Shown in pieces: positions 17,701 through 24,458 of a DNA stretch of 34,927 bases (within the stretch, counting starts at the first letter, position 1; each line of letters begins with the position of its first letter). Both the position numbers and the translations under genes were made by a program. Source of the DNA: Bacteroidales bacterium (GTDB taxonomy: Bacteria; Bacteroidota; Bacteroidia; Bacteroidales; PWNQ01); assembly GCA_021740245.1 (NCBI GenBank), contig JAIPAE010000014.1, positions 1 to 34,927 on the forward strand, written 5' to 3'. Below the pieces are notes generated by a model that was not told the origin of the DNA, ran no database searches, and was given only the letters and a program-made list of their open reading frames with translations.

Positions 17701-18028
17701 CACGGCTCAGTGTTGCTGTATATGTCAATCTTTCCGGTTCGCCGCCTTCAGCAGGCATGCGATATACTTCCGTGTTCCCGTCATATTGAGCGGTGAAGGC
17801 GATTTCACTGCCATCAGGTGAAAAACGCGCAAACATTTCATAACCTTCATCCGAAGTGATTTTCCTGGCTACTCCGCCATCTTTGCCTACTAAATATAAA
17901 TCACCGGCGTAAGTGAAAACGATCTTCTCACCGTGGATATCAGGAAATCGCAACAATCTGCTGCTTTCCTGGCCGATTCCACTTATTGTCAGCAATGTTG
18001 CTATTGTCGCTATTATTAAACTTCTCAT
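14783..18028 (-). CDS. Secreted Tricorn-type S41 protease
   Basis: Large exported peptidase of 1081 residues that trims peptides released by other proteases. An N-terminal signal peptide (ATLLTISGIGQ) is followed by two beta-propeller blocks built from TolB/WD40-like repeats (ARFSPDGSEIAFTAQ, AVWSPDGKYIAYISD), about residues 22-320 and 320-560. A charged linker (about 555-580) leads to a helical C1-type region, a PDZ domain (about 760-850) and a C-terminal S41 domain. The nucleophile lies in QYSASDGDLFPY (Ser about 965-967) and DDRGNGGGNVSP is the conserved oxyanion region. Length agrees with archaeal Tricorn and its bacterial homologues. It is monocistronic and ends at the shared terminator. 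No defect is seen. Confidence 0.93.
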   Translation of the reverse strand: MRSLIIATIATLLTISGIGQESSRLLRFPDIHGEKIVFTYAGDLYLVGKDGGVARKITSDEGYEMFARFSPDGSEIAFTAQYDGNTEVYRMPAEGGEPERLTYTATLSRDDISDRMGPNNIVMDWKPDGNEIVFRSRKESFNDFVGQLFSISVDGGLEKQLPLPRGGFLSFNKDGSKMAYNKVFREFRTWKYYKGGMADEVWIHDFETRETKAITDHIAQDIIPMWHENTIYFISDRDRTMNLFAYDLDNDELKKVTNFTKFDIKFPAIGKDAIVFENGGYIYRFDLETQAAEKLDIFINDDKETGRQEWVDASEYINSANIAPDGKRLVFGARGDIFTVPAENGITRNLTQSSSAHDRNAVWSPDGKYIAYISDKTGEYEIYIQDKSGKETPVQITEDAETYKFNVKWSPDSKKLLWSDKKMRLRYVDIDSKKVTEVTISKKWEIRNFNWAPDSKWITYSKQAMNDMSQVFLYNLDNEESYEVTDTWYSSSSPVFGTEGKYLFFTSKRSFNPIYSETEWNHAYRDMSKIYLVTLAKETPSPFAPENDEVNVDKNKDQESTDENNSKTTNIKVDIDGIKDRIAALPVDASNYWNVSPQGDKVYYNEKQFNHKGYNFKMFDLDKEEEKTLGSKMSFTISSNGKKMMVKQGKKYAIIDLPAGKVKLKEKADLSDMQVLVDKREEWDQIFEESWRQMRDFFYDSGMHGLDWKAIHDKYKPLVKHARNRNDLNYIIGEMIGELNVGHAYINGGDKEEAEKIYTGLLGAEFEKDKSGYFKITHLLKGENWRKDLRSPLTEIGVNLSEGDYILSVNGKSLDEKDNLFKSLVNTAGDPVELTVNSKPKMDGSRNIIVEPIKDESELYYFNWVRNNIDRVNEATNGQVGYIHVPNMISEGLNEFVKYFYPQLNKKALIIDDRGNGGGNVSPMLIERLKREITRANMARNVQIPGNTPRQMLRGPKVLLINQYSASDGDLFPYAFKKHDMGTVIGQRSWGGVVGIRGSLPFIDGADLRKPEFASYHSEESKWIIEGHGVEPDIIVVNDPAKEYNGIDQQLEKAIKVIMKQLDEYHKLPEIPEFPDKTGKE

Positions 18029-18068
18029 AAATATTGATAATTGTTGGTTTCGATTTTTTATTATTGTT

Positions 18069-18076
18069 CAAAAATA
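18069..18076 (-). promoter_or_regulatory. -7 box (TATTTTTG) for the Tricorn-protease gene
   Basis: On the minus strand TATTTTTG matches TAnnTTTG and lies 40 bp before the ATG at 18028. No TTG is found 19-21 bp further upstream, so only half of the promoter is supported. Confidence 0.4.
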
Positions 18077-18197
18077 ACAAAAATGATCTGTTATAGTTGG
18101 ATTGTACTCCCTTTACTTTTTGTGAATTGGTGAAAAACACTTCTTTCTGATCTTGTTTTCGAATTAATTGTAATTTAGCCTTTATTTTTTTTCACTA

Positions 18198-18537
18198 TTG
18201 TCCGGTTAAAAATAAATAAAAAGATATTAAGCATTGTATTTCATTCTTTTGAAATGCGTTTACTTTTATGGATCTCTGTTTTTGTGATTTATTATTTTCT
18301 GCCATAATGCCACTTTACAGAGCTTTGTAGTATCCTGGAATTTACTATTCATTACATAAAAGACACTTCAGGAATTTCTTTGCTCCTTAGCGGCCTTTGC
18401 GGTAGAAATCTAAAGGCTACTTTGTACTTCAAACAAGGGGTTGCAACCCTTTGTTTAATAACCACTAAGTTTTTCACTAAGGCGCTCGAAGAATTTTACA
18501 AATCATTAGTATGGGTTCATATAAATTAACCGGACAA
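18198..18537. repeat. Candidate MITE-like element with 12-bp terminal inverted repeats
   Basis: TTGTCCGGTTAA (18198-18209) is matched exactly in reverse complement by TTAACCGGACAA (18526-18537). The 340 bp between them are non-coding and contain a 26-bp palindrome and cactaag-like fragments of the kind scattered between Bacteroidota genes. No target-site duplication is evident next to the ends. Inverted ends of this size around non-coding DNA suggest a non-autonomous element or an interspersed repeat. A chance pair cannot be excluded from one copy. Confidence 0.4.
18431..18456. repeat. 26-bp palindrome (strong hairpin)
   Basis: AAACAA-G-GGGTTGCAACCC-T-TTGTTT is symmetric except for one G/T pair that still wobble-pairs in RNA. 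The core GGGTTGCAACCC is a perfect palindrome. It lies far from both genes inside the MITE-like segment, so it is more likely part of that element than a terminator of a known gene. Confidence 0.7.
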
Positions 18538-18593
18538 CAAATGATTTTTTTTATAAAAAGTAAAGATTAGAATCAAAATTTAGATAATAAACA

Positions 18594-18624
18594 TTGCATT
18601 ATGAACAAATGTTCATTATCTTTG
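18594..18624 (+). promoter_or_regulatory. Promoter of the DUF134/NifX/ATPase operon
   Basis: TTG at 18594-18596, a 20-bp spacer and TATCTTTG at 18617-18624: a full match to the Bacteroidota TTG-N19-21-TAnnTTTG consensus. The expected transcription start is near 18631, leaving a leader of only about 10 nt before the ATG at 18641. Confidence 0.8.
18601..18616. promoter_or_regulatory. Palindromic operator inside the promoter spacer
   Basis: ATGAACA-AA-TGTTCAT, two 7-bp arms around an AA centre, fills the spacer between the -33 and -7 elements and abuts the -7 box. A bound dimer here would block polymerase. The form resembles TetR-family operators. The binding protein is not identified; the DUF134 product of the first gene and an unlinked regulator are both possible. 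Confidence 0.7.
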
Positions 18625-18640
18625 CAACAACATTACCATT

Positions 18641-19180
18641 ATGGCACGACCAAAACGAAGACGTAAAATGAGTAATCCTCCCAATGTGCGGGGGTTCAGG
18701 CCGTTCGGAGCGTCAAATGTTGGCGGTAATCCGGTAGAACTTTTATATGAGGAATTTGAGGCATTACGGCTTGCTGATTATGAGAAATTATCACAGGTTG
18801 AAGCAGCAGAGATTATGGAAGTGTCCAGGCCTACATTTACCAGGATTTACGATCGTGCGCTGAAGAAAATTGCTCAGGCATTAAATGAAACGCGTTCTTT
18901 CATCATTGAAGGAGGAAATATATATTTTGATGATCAATGGTATCGATGTAATTATTGTCATTCGGTATACAAATCCAGTAAGGGAAGACAGAAACATTGT
19001 GCTGTTTGTAGTTCAGCAGATATCGAACATATCAATTCTACGGTCGAAGATTCATTAGAAGCTAAAAAACAATGTATTTGTGACGAATGTGGACGCATCA
19101 TTAATGCAGAAAATGGAACACCGTGTCGAGAAATCAAATGCCCTGATTGTGGTGGCATTTTACGAAAGGAATATGTATGA
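18641..19180 (+). CDS. DUF134 helix-turn-helix regulator with C-terminal zinc ribbons
   Basis: Putative DNA-binding protein of 179 residues. The N-terminus (MARPKRRRKM, then ELLYEEFEALRLADYEKLSQ) and the sigma-70 region-4-like helix-turn-helix (EAAEIMEVSRPTFTRIYDRA, about 55-75) are diagnostic of DUF134. Unlike minimal family members of about 100 residues it continues with two Cys-pair knuckles: CNYC...CAVC (about 104-126) and CDEC...CPDC (about 147-168), which could bind zinc or sense metal or redox state. It is the first gene of the operon and overlaps the next one (ATGA), and sits next to NifX-like and Fe-S ATPase genes, the usual company of DUF134 in anaerobes. Regulation of this operon by its own product is inferred from position and from the promoter palindrome. 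Confidence 0.88.
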   Translation: MARPKRRRKMSNPPNVRGFRPFGASNVGGNPVELLYEEFEALRLADYEKLSQVEAAEIMEVSRPTFTRIYDRALKKIAQALNETRSFIIEGGNIYFDDQWYRCNYCHSVYKSSKGRQKHCAVCSSADIEHINSTVEDSLEAKKQCICDECGRIINAENGTPCREIKCPDCGGILRKEYV

Positions 19181-19494
19181 AAGTAGCAGTAGCTGTCAAA
19201 GAAACCCGCCTGATCGGAGCGTTGGAATATCATTTCGGAAAATCTCCGTATTTTGCTATTATTGATGAACTGGAGAACATTGAATTTATCACAAATAAAT
19301 TTGCAAAAGAACCGGCTGCAAAAGGGGTAATGACGGCAAATCAACTGGCAGAAAGAGGAGTGACCAAAGTATATGCAGGGGAGTTTGGAATAAAAGTAAA
19401 AACCACATTGGATGTTTTGGGAATCGAAATGCAACATGCTGATGTACATAAAAAAACATTAAAAGAATTCATACAAACACAATTAAAATACTGA
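19177..19494 (+). CDS. NifX/NifB-like (dinitrogenase FeMo-cofactor family) protein 1
   Basis: Small 105-residue cytoplasmic protein of the NifX/NifB-C fold, which binds metal-sulfur clusters. Visible features are the N-terminal strand MKVAVAV, EYHFGKSPYFAIID at the cluster-facing loop, and the helix-strand unit NQLAERGVTKVYAGEFG near residue 65. The ORF track starts at 19147, but ATG 19177 overlaps the DUF134 stop (ATGA) and gives the standard family N-terminus. No nitrogenase genes lie in the window, so a nitrogen-fixation role is unlikely; the nearest described precedent is the Desulfovibrio orange protein with its Mo-Cu-S cluster. The cofactor here is unknown. Confidence 0.85.
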   Translation: MKVAVAVKETRLIGALEYHFGKSPYFAIIDELENIEFITNKFAKEPAAKGVMTANQLAERGVTKVYAGEFGIKVKTTLDVLGIEMQHADVHKKTLKEFIQTQLKY

Positions 19495-19498
19495 TCAT

Positions 19499-19972
19499 AT
19501 GCCAAATAAAGATGGAAAAGGCCTCGCAGGAAGGGGAGGACAAGGCAGAAGAAACGGAAACCGAAAGGGAGCTCACCGTCAACAGGGAGGGCAAGCAAGA
19601 GGTTACGGACGGCCAGAAGCAGGAAAACAACGGCCTGGTAAAGGTATTAATAAAGGAATAATTGCCGTTAGCGCTGAAGGAAATTCAAAAAACAGTCTTT
19701 TTGACTTAAGATTTGGACGTTGCAATTTCTTCATGCTTTTTAATCCAGAAAGCAGGGATATTTCATTCCTGCCCAATCCCGGGAAAGAAGCATCTGGTGG
19801 AGCGGGTCCGATAGCTGCTGAATTACTGGCCAACCATGGAGTGACTAAGGTATTCTCTGGTGATTTTGGACCAAAAGCTGCTGATGCTCTGAAAGCTATG
19901 GATATAGAAATGGTTGTATTACAGACAAAAGGCGAAAGCCTGGAATCATTAATCCATAAATTAAACAATTAA
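19499..19972 (+). CDS. NifX/NifB-like protein 2 with Gly/Arg-rich N-terminal extension
   Basis: Protein of 157 residues. The first 50 are low-complexity Gly/Arg/Gln (GRGGQGRRNGNRKG) and probably disordered and strongly basic; the start resembles the DUF5320 N-terminus of the next gene. From about residue 52 a NifX-like fold follows: GIIAVSAEGN, LRFGRCNFFMLF in place of the usual HFGxC loop, and ELLANHGVTKVFSGDFGPKA. Its paralogues in the operon have His at the loop position; here it is Arg. It begins 4 bp after the previous stop. The basic tail might bind nucleic acid or an acidic partner, which is inference. Confidence 0.82.
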   Translation: MPNKDGKGLAGRGGQGRRNGNRKGAHRQQGGQARGYGRPEAGKQRPGKGINKGIIAVSAEGNSKNSLFDLRFGRCNFFMLFNPESRDISFLPNPGKEASGGAGPIAAELLANHGVTKVFSGDFGPKAADALKAMDIEMVVLQTKGESLESLIHKLNN

Positions 19973-19984
19973 AACAATAAAGCT

Positions 19985-20224
19985 ATGCCTAATTATGACA
20001 GAACCGGGCCAACTGGATCAGGCCCTATGACTGGAAGGCAAATGGGCCGTTGCAATCCTGCAAACAAAGGCCTGACTCGTGATGAATTACCGGAAGGAAA
20101 TTTTCCGAATGAAGACCAACCAGTTCGCGGAATCGGCCTCGGCAGAGGGTTTGCCCGCAGATGCGGTTTTGGAAAAGGCCGCGGATTAGCACGGGGTAAC
20201 CGCTTTGGTAATCGAAACTGGTAA
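19985..20224 (+). CDS. DUF5320 family small Gly/Arg-rich protein
   Basis: Protein of 79 residues opening with the family signature DRTGPTGSGPMTGRQMGRCN, followed by Gly-Arg repeats (GIGLGRGFARRCGFGKGRG). DUF5320 proteins commonly accompany NifX-like and MinD/Mrp-like genes in anaerobes and have no proven function. It is 12 bp downstream of the second NifX-like gene and shares the basic Gly/Arg style of that gene's N-terminus, suggesting a common partner. Two Cys residues are present (about 23 and 59), too few for a classical Fe-S cluster alone. Confidence 0.82.
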   Translation: MPNYDRTGPTGSGPMTGRQMGRCNPANKGLTRDELPEGNFPNEDQPVRGIGLGRGFARRCGFGKGRGLARGNRFGNRNW

Positions 20225-20233
20225 AATGAATCT

Positions 20234-20255
20234 GTAGCCGGGTTATCCCGGCTAC
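20234..20255 (+). other. Strong intra-operon hairpin
   Basis: GTAGCCGGG-TTAT-CCCGGCTAC, a perfect 9-bp GC-rich stem with a 4-nt loop, between the DUF5320 gene and the third NifX-like gene. There is no following T-run, so it is more likely an RNA-processing or stability element that sets different expression of the upstream and downstream genes than a full terminator. Confidence 0.7.
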
Positions 20256-20275
20256 TTAATCAAAAAACAAAAAAC

Positions 20276-20611
20276 ATGAAAAAAATAGCCGTACCGACTA
20301 TTAATGGAAATTTATGCACCCACTTTGGGCATTGTCAAAAGTTTGCCATTATCACTGTTGAAAATGATAAGATTGTAAAAGAAGAAATGGCGGAACCGCC
20401 GGTGCATCAACCTGGTGTTTATCCCAGGTGGTTGCATGAGCTGGGTGTAAGTGAGATTATTGCCGGAGGAATGGGACAAAAAGCAAAGGTCATATTTGAT
20501 CAGAATGATATCAGAGTTAATGTTGGAGTAGAAAGCAAACCAGCCAGACTAGCTGTTAATGAACTATTGCAAAATGAGCTGGAAACAGGTTCCAACCGGT
20601 GTGATCATTAA
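20276..20611 (+). CDS. NifX/NifB-like (dinitrogenase FeMo-cofactor family) protein 3
   Basis: Protein of 111 residues, NifX/NifB-C fold: MKKIAVPTINGN, then the loop CTHFGHCQKFAII (two Cys and two His, a plausible cluster-binding site), then LHELGVSEIIAGGMGQKAK. It is closest to the canonical family pattern of the three paralogues, and its C-terminus adds a CDH end. It follows the GC-rich hairpin and lies 16 bp before the first ATPase gene. In Desulfovibrio a related small protein (ORP) carries a Mo-Cu-S cluster beside MinD-like ATPases. Which of the three here would be the metal carrier cannot be told from sequence. Confidence 0.87.
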   Translation: MKKIAVPTINGNLCTHFGHCQKFAIITVENDKIVKEEMAEPPVHQPGVYPRWLHELGVSEIIAGGMGQKAKVIFDQNDIRVNVGVESKPARLAVNELLQNELETGSNRCDH

Positions 20612-20627
20612 AATTTGATTTTCCGAT

Positions 20628-21506
20628 ATGCCTGATAATTTAAAAATTGCTGTTGCCAGCGGAAAAGGAGGGACAGGCAAAACGACAGTATCTGTTAACT
20701 TGTTTGAATCCGTAAGACGTCAAAATCATCAGGTGACCCTGGCTGATTGTGATGTGGAAGAACCGAATGATCATGTTTTTCTGGATGGGCAGCTTAAACA
20801 TAATGAAATTGTTACAACACCCATCCCCAGTATCAACAAAGATAAATGCGTGTATTGCGGCGATTGTGCGAAAATTTGTACTTTTAATGCCATACTTTTT
20901 GTGAAACCGATTTCTCATATTCAAGTTCTTCCGGACTTGTGTAAGAGTTGCGGAGCCTGCCTGTGGGCTTGTAAATATGATGCTATCACAGAGTATCCGA
21001 AAAAACTTGGGGTTATCAATCATTATGAAGTAAATGGACAATACCTGACAGAGGGAAAACTGGAGATTGGAAGTCCTTTTGCTGTGCCTGTCATTAAAAA
21101 ACTTAAAAAAGAAACTCCTGAAAGTGATATTGTAATTTATGATTCACCACCCGGCACATCCTGTCCGGTGATGGAAACCATAGTGGATGTGGATTTTGTG
21201 GTAGTGGTAACTGAGCCTACCCCTTTTGGCCTTTCTGATCTTAAGCTAATGGTGGAAACACTAAAAAAAATGAAAAAACAAGCCGGTGTGGTCATAAACA
21301 GAAGTACTAACAACAGTCAGACCTTATATGGTTACCTTGAGCAGGAAAGCCTTCCTGTTTTAATGGAAATTCCTTTCGACAGAAAGCTGGCTGCTCAGTA
21401 TTCCAATGGTAAATTGTTTACTGATATGGAAGGGGATTATGAAAATAAGTTCTATAGTTTGTTTGAACGTATTCGGGAAGCGCTGAAAAAAGAAGTCAAC
21501 GAATGA
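20628..21506 (+). CDS. MinD/Mrp-type P-loop ATPase with 2x[4Fe-4S] ferredoxin insert, copy 1
   Basis: Cytoplasmic ATPase of 292 residues. It has the deviant Walker A SGKGGTGKTTVSVNL at about 10-24, the acidic strand DCDVEEPN, and YDSPPGTSCPV as the switch II/Walker B-like motif (about 168). Inserted at about 65-115 are two ferredoxin motifs, CVYCGDCAKIC and CKSCGACLWAC. Such proteins appear in pairs beside NifX-like genes and are thought to move or assemble Fe-S or mixed metal clusters, like Mrp/NBP35. The next gene overlaps it by four bases (ATGA), and the two are paralogues, so a heterodimer is likely. Confidence 0.9.
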   Translation: MPDNLKIAVASGKGGTGKTTVSVNLFESVRRQNHQVTLADCDVEEPNDHVFLDGQLKHNEIVTTPIPSINKDKCVYCGDCAKICTFNAILFVKPISHIQVLPDLCKSCGACLWACKYDAITEYPKKLGVINHYEVNGQYLTEGKLEIGSPFAVPVIKKLKKETPESDIVIYDSPPGTSCPVMETIVDVDFVVVVTEPTPFGLSDLKLMVETLKKMKKQAGVVINRSTNNSQTLYGYLEQESLPVLMEIPFDRKLAAQYSNGKLFTDMEGDYENKFYSLFERIREALKKEVNE

Positions 21507-22387
21507 AACAAATAACTATTATTAGCGGAAAAGGAGGCACAGGAAAAACAAGCCTCACAGCAGCACTTGCCTCAAAAATGCAAAATACCATATTTACTGA
21601 TTGCGATGTTGATGCGGCTGATTTATATCTTTTGTTAACGCCTGAAGTAAAGCAGAGACATACCTTTCCCGGTGGACAGACCGTACAGATAAATCAGCAA
21701 AAATGTACCTCCTGCGGTATTTGTCAATCGCTTTGCCGGTTTGATGCGATACAAAAAAAGGATGATGTGTATAGCATTATAGATCATCACTGCGAGGGAT
21801 GTAAGCTTTGCATGCATGCCTGTCCTGAGAGTGCAATTGATATGCTGAAATCAGAGAGCAGCGAATGGTATGAGTCAGATACACGCTTTGGGCCGATGAT
21901 CCATGCCCGTCTGGGTATAGGAGAAGATCTATCCGGAAAGCTTGTATCTAAGCTCCGCGAGCAAGCCCGGGAAAAAGCTAAAGAATTAAAGGCTGATTAT
22001 ATCCTTACGGATGGACCCCCTGGTGTTGGTTGTCCTGTTATTGCTTCCATTACAGGAACTGACCTTGGACTTGTTATTACAGAACCCACCATGTCAGGAC
22101 TCAGTGATCTGAAAAGAGTGAGAGAACTGGCCATGCAATTTAATCTCCCCTTAAAAGTGATTATTAATAAATCAGATATCAATCCGGAAATGGCAAAGAA
22201 AATTGAAGAATATTGTTCTGAACATCAGGTGGAAGTCCTGGCGCATATTCCTTATGATAAAGTTTTTCTTGATGCCATGATACAACAAAAGACATTACCG
22301 GAATTTGCCCCTGAGCATGATCTGAATAAGATACTGGAAACTATTCATCAGTCCATCATAACGCATGCGACCGAAAAGCAGGTATAG
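21503..22387 (+). CDS. MinD/Mrp-type P-loop ATPase with 2x[4Fe-4S] ferredoxin insert, copy 2
   Basis: Paralogue of the preceding gene, 294 residues. Walker A SGKGGTGKTSLTAAL at about 8-22, DCDVDAADLYLLL, ferredoxin motifs CTSCGICQSLC (about 72) and CEGCKLCMHAC (about 97), and TDGPPGVGCPV (about 171). The ATGA overlap with copy 1 points to translational coupling and equal amounts of the two subunits. It is the last gene of the operon, ends 25 bp from the end of uvrB on the other strand, and I see no hairpin terminator in that gap. Function as an ORP-complex-type ATPase or cluster scaffold is inferred. Confidence 0.9.
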   Translation: MKQITIISGKGGTGKTSLTAALASKMQNTIFTDCDVDAADLYLLLTPEVKQRHTFPGGQTVQINQQKCTSCGICQSLCRFDAIQKKDDVYSIIDHHCEGCKLCMHACPESAIDMLKSESSEWYESDTRFGPMIHARLGIGEDLSGKLVSKLREQAREKAKELKADYILTDGPPGVGCPVIASITGTDLGLVITEPTMSGLSDLKRVRELAMQFNLPLKVIINKSDINPEMAKKIEEYCSEHQVEVLAHIPYDKVFLDAMIQQKTLPEFAPEHDLNKILETIHQSIITHATEKQV

Positions 22388-22412
22388 CAATCCCAACATA
22401 TTATTCAAAAAG

Positions 22413-24458
22413 TTATTTATCAAATAGCCTGTAATCCATATTCTTAAGTCGTTTCTCAAGTTCCATGATTTCATCCCGAAAATGAGCTGCATCAATAAAA
22501 TCCAGTTCTTTTACCGCATCTTCCATTTTCTTTTTGGTTTCCTTGATAGATTTTTCCAGTTGTTCCCGGCTCATATATTCTACAACAGGATCAGCGGCCA
22601 CACTTTCTTTGGCCGGTCCTGCATAAGCTTTCACTTTTTCACCGTTAATATCGATCACGGCAGTTTGTCCCAGTATATTACTTTCCGTTTTCTTCAGTGG
22701 CTGAGGTGTGATATTGTGTTCCTGATTGAATTTGACCTGCTTTTCTCTTCTTCTATCTGTCTCGTCAATTGTTCGTTGCATGGAATCCGTAATTTTATCG
22801 GCATACATGATCACCTTCGATTTAATGTTCCTGGCCGCTCGCCCGGCTGTTTGAGTGAGTGAGGTTTCAGACCGCAGAAATCCTTCTTTATCAGCATCCA
22901 GTATAGCAACAAGAGATACTTCCGGAAGATCAAGACCTTCGCGAAGCAGGTTGACTCCAACCAAAACATCAAATTCACCCGTTCTAAGGCCACGAAGTAT
23001 TTCAACACGTTCAAGCGTATCGATATCTGAATGAATATATCGTGTTTTTACATTAATGCCCAACAAATAGTCAGTCAGCTCCTCGGCCATACGCTTTGTC
23101 AGTGTTGTCACCAATACTCTTTCCTGTCTGTTAACTACCTGACGCACCTCTTCCAGCAGGTCATCAATTTGGTTTGCACTGGGTTTCACGATAACAGGCG
23201 GGTCAAGCAAGCCTGTAGGGCGTACAACCTGCTCTACTAAAACACCCTCAGATTGTTGAATTTCATAATCGCTGGGAGTGGCACTCACAAAAATAGTCTG
23301 ATTCACCAACCCCATAAACTCGTCAAACTTTAATGGTCTGTTGTCCAATGCTGCCGGAAGCCGGAAGCCATATTCCACCAGGTTTTCCTTCCGTGAACGG
23401 TCTCCTCCATACATAGCATGTAACTGTGGAATAGTAACATGGCTTTCATCAATAACCGTTAGAAAATCATCCGGAAAATAGTCTAGCAAACAAAACGGCC
23501 TTGTCCCAGGCTGACGTCCATCAAAATAACGGGAATAATTCTCTATTCCACTGCAGTAACCCAGTTCCCGCATCATTTCAACATCATAGGTTACACGGTC
23601 ATCCAGGCGTTTGGCTTCCAGGTTCTTGCCTATTTCCTGAAAATACTGAACCTGCTCTCCCAAATCTAACTGTATCTTTGTTAACGATTGATTCATCCTG
23701 TCTTGAGAGGTAACAAAAATATTAGCCGGGTAAATAATAGCTTCATCCAGCTCCTCAAGCACTTTACCGGTTTCCGGTATAAACGATTCCAACGCTTCAA
23801 TTTCATCATCCCAGAACAAGATGCGGTAAGCATACTCATCCGAATAGGCCGGATAGATTTCTACTGTATCACCGGAAACCCTGAAAGTGCCACGCTGAAA
23901 TTCAGCTTCAGTACGGCTGTATAAGCTTGTGACAAACTGATGCAACAGTTTGTTTCGTGGAATAACATCGCCTTTATGAAGATGTATCACGTTTTTGTTG
24001 AATTCTTCAGGATTCCCTATGCCGTATATGCATGAAACAGAGGAAACGACAATTACATCACGGCGACCGGATAACAGGGAAGAGGTAGCGCTTAGTCTTA
24101 ACTTTTCAATCTCTTCATTGATGGACAGGTCCTTTTCAATATAGGTATTGGATACAGGAATATAAGCCTCCGGCTGGTAATAATCATAATATGATACAAA
24201 ATATTCAACAGCATTGTTGGGAAAAAACTGCTTAAACTCACCATAAAGCTGGGCTGCCAGGGTTTTGTTATGGCTTAGCACAAGTGTGGGGCGTTCCACC
24301 TCCTGAATGACATTTGCAATGGTAAATGTTTTGCCGGAGCCGGTAACGCCAAGCAAAACCTGAGATGTATCACCGCGAATGATACCTTCACTAAGTTGTG
24401 TGATCGCTTCAGGCTGATCGCCTGTTGGCTTATAGTCTGATATGAGTTCAAAGTTCAT
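22413..24458 (-). CDS. uvrB: Excinuclease ABC subunit B
   Basis: Helicase-like damage-verification subunit of nucleotide excision repair, 681 residues, normal length. Walker [18 protein letters not shown] (about 37-53), the beta-hairpin region [18 protein letters not shown] (about 90), [19 protein letters not shown] (helicase motif II region), VSATPSDYE (motif III), QTAGRAARN (motif VI), and a C-terminal UVR motif ([20 protein letters not shown]) that contacts UvrC. All are intact. Its ATG overlaps the stop of the upstream EEP-family gene by one base (TAATG), so it is the last gene of the mutL operon. Linking uvrB to mutL is an unusual arrangement. Confidence 0.98.
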   Translation of the reverse strand: MNFELISDYKPTGDQPEAITQLSEGIIRGDTSQVLLGVTGSGKTFTIANVIQEVERPTLVLSHNKTLAAQLYGEFKQFFPNNAVEYFVSYYDYYQPEAYIPVSNTYIEKDLSINEEIEKLRLSATSSLLSGRRDVIVVSSVSCIYGIGNPEEFNKNVIHLHKGDVIPRNKLLHQFVTSLYSRTEAEFQRGTFRVSGDTVEIYPAYSDEYAYRILFWDDEIEALESFIPETGKVLEELDEAIIYPANIFVTSQDRMNQSLTKIQLDLGEQVQYFQEIGKNLEAKRLDDRVTYDVEMMRELGYCSGIENYSRYFDGRQPGTRPFCLLDYFPDDFLTVIDESHVTIPQLHAMYGGDRSRKENLVEYGFRLPAALDNRPLKFDEFMGLVNQTIFVSATPSDYEIQQSEGVLVEQVVRPTGLLDPPVIVKPSANQIDDLLEEVRQVVNRQERVLVTTLTKRMAEELTDYLLGINVKTRYIHSDIDTLERVEILRGLRTGEFDVLVGVNLLREGLDLPEVSLVAILDADKEGFLRSETSLTQTAGRAARNIKSKVIMYADKITDSMQRTIDETDRRREKQVKFNQEHNITPQPLKKTESNILGQTAVIDINGEKVKAYAGPAKESVAADPVVEYMSREQLEKSIKETKKKMEDAVKELDFIDAAHFRDEIMELEKRLKNMDYRLFDK

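Larger units (their letters stand above)
18029..18640. other. 612-bp gene-free region
   Basis: No open reading frame with coding character. It holds the -7 box of the Tricorn gene, an A/T-rich 120-bp stretch, a MITE-like 340-bp segment with matching inverted ends, a 26-bp palindrome, short cactaag-type direct and inverted fragments (18377-18415 and 18462-18485), and the promoter/operator of the DUF134 operon. Confidence 0.8.

Noticed and set aside
18641-22387. Nitrogen-fixation cluster suggested by NifX/NifB-like families
   Set aside because: No nifH, nifD, nifK or radical-SAM NifB in the operon; the family is broad, and the ATPases and DUF134 fit the ORP-like context better.
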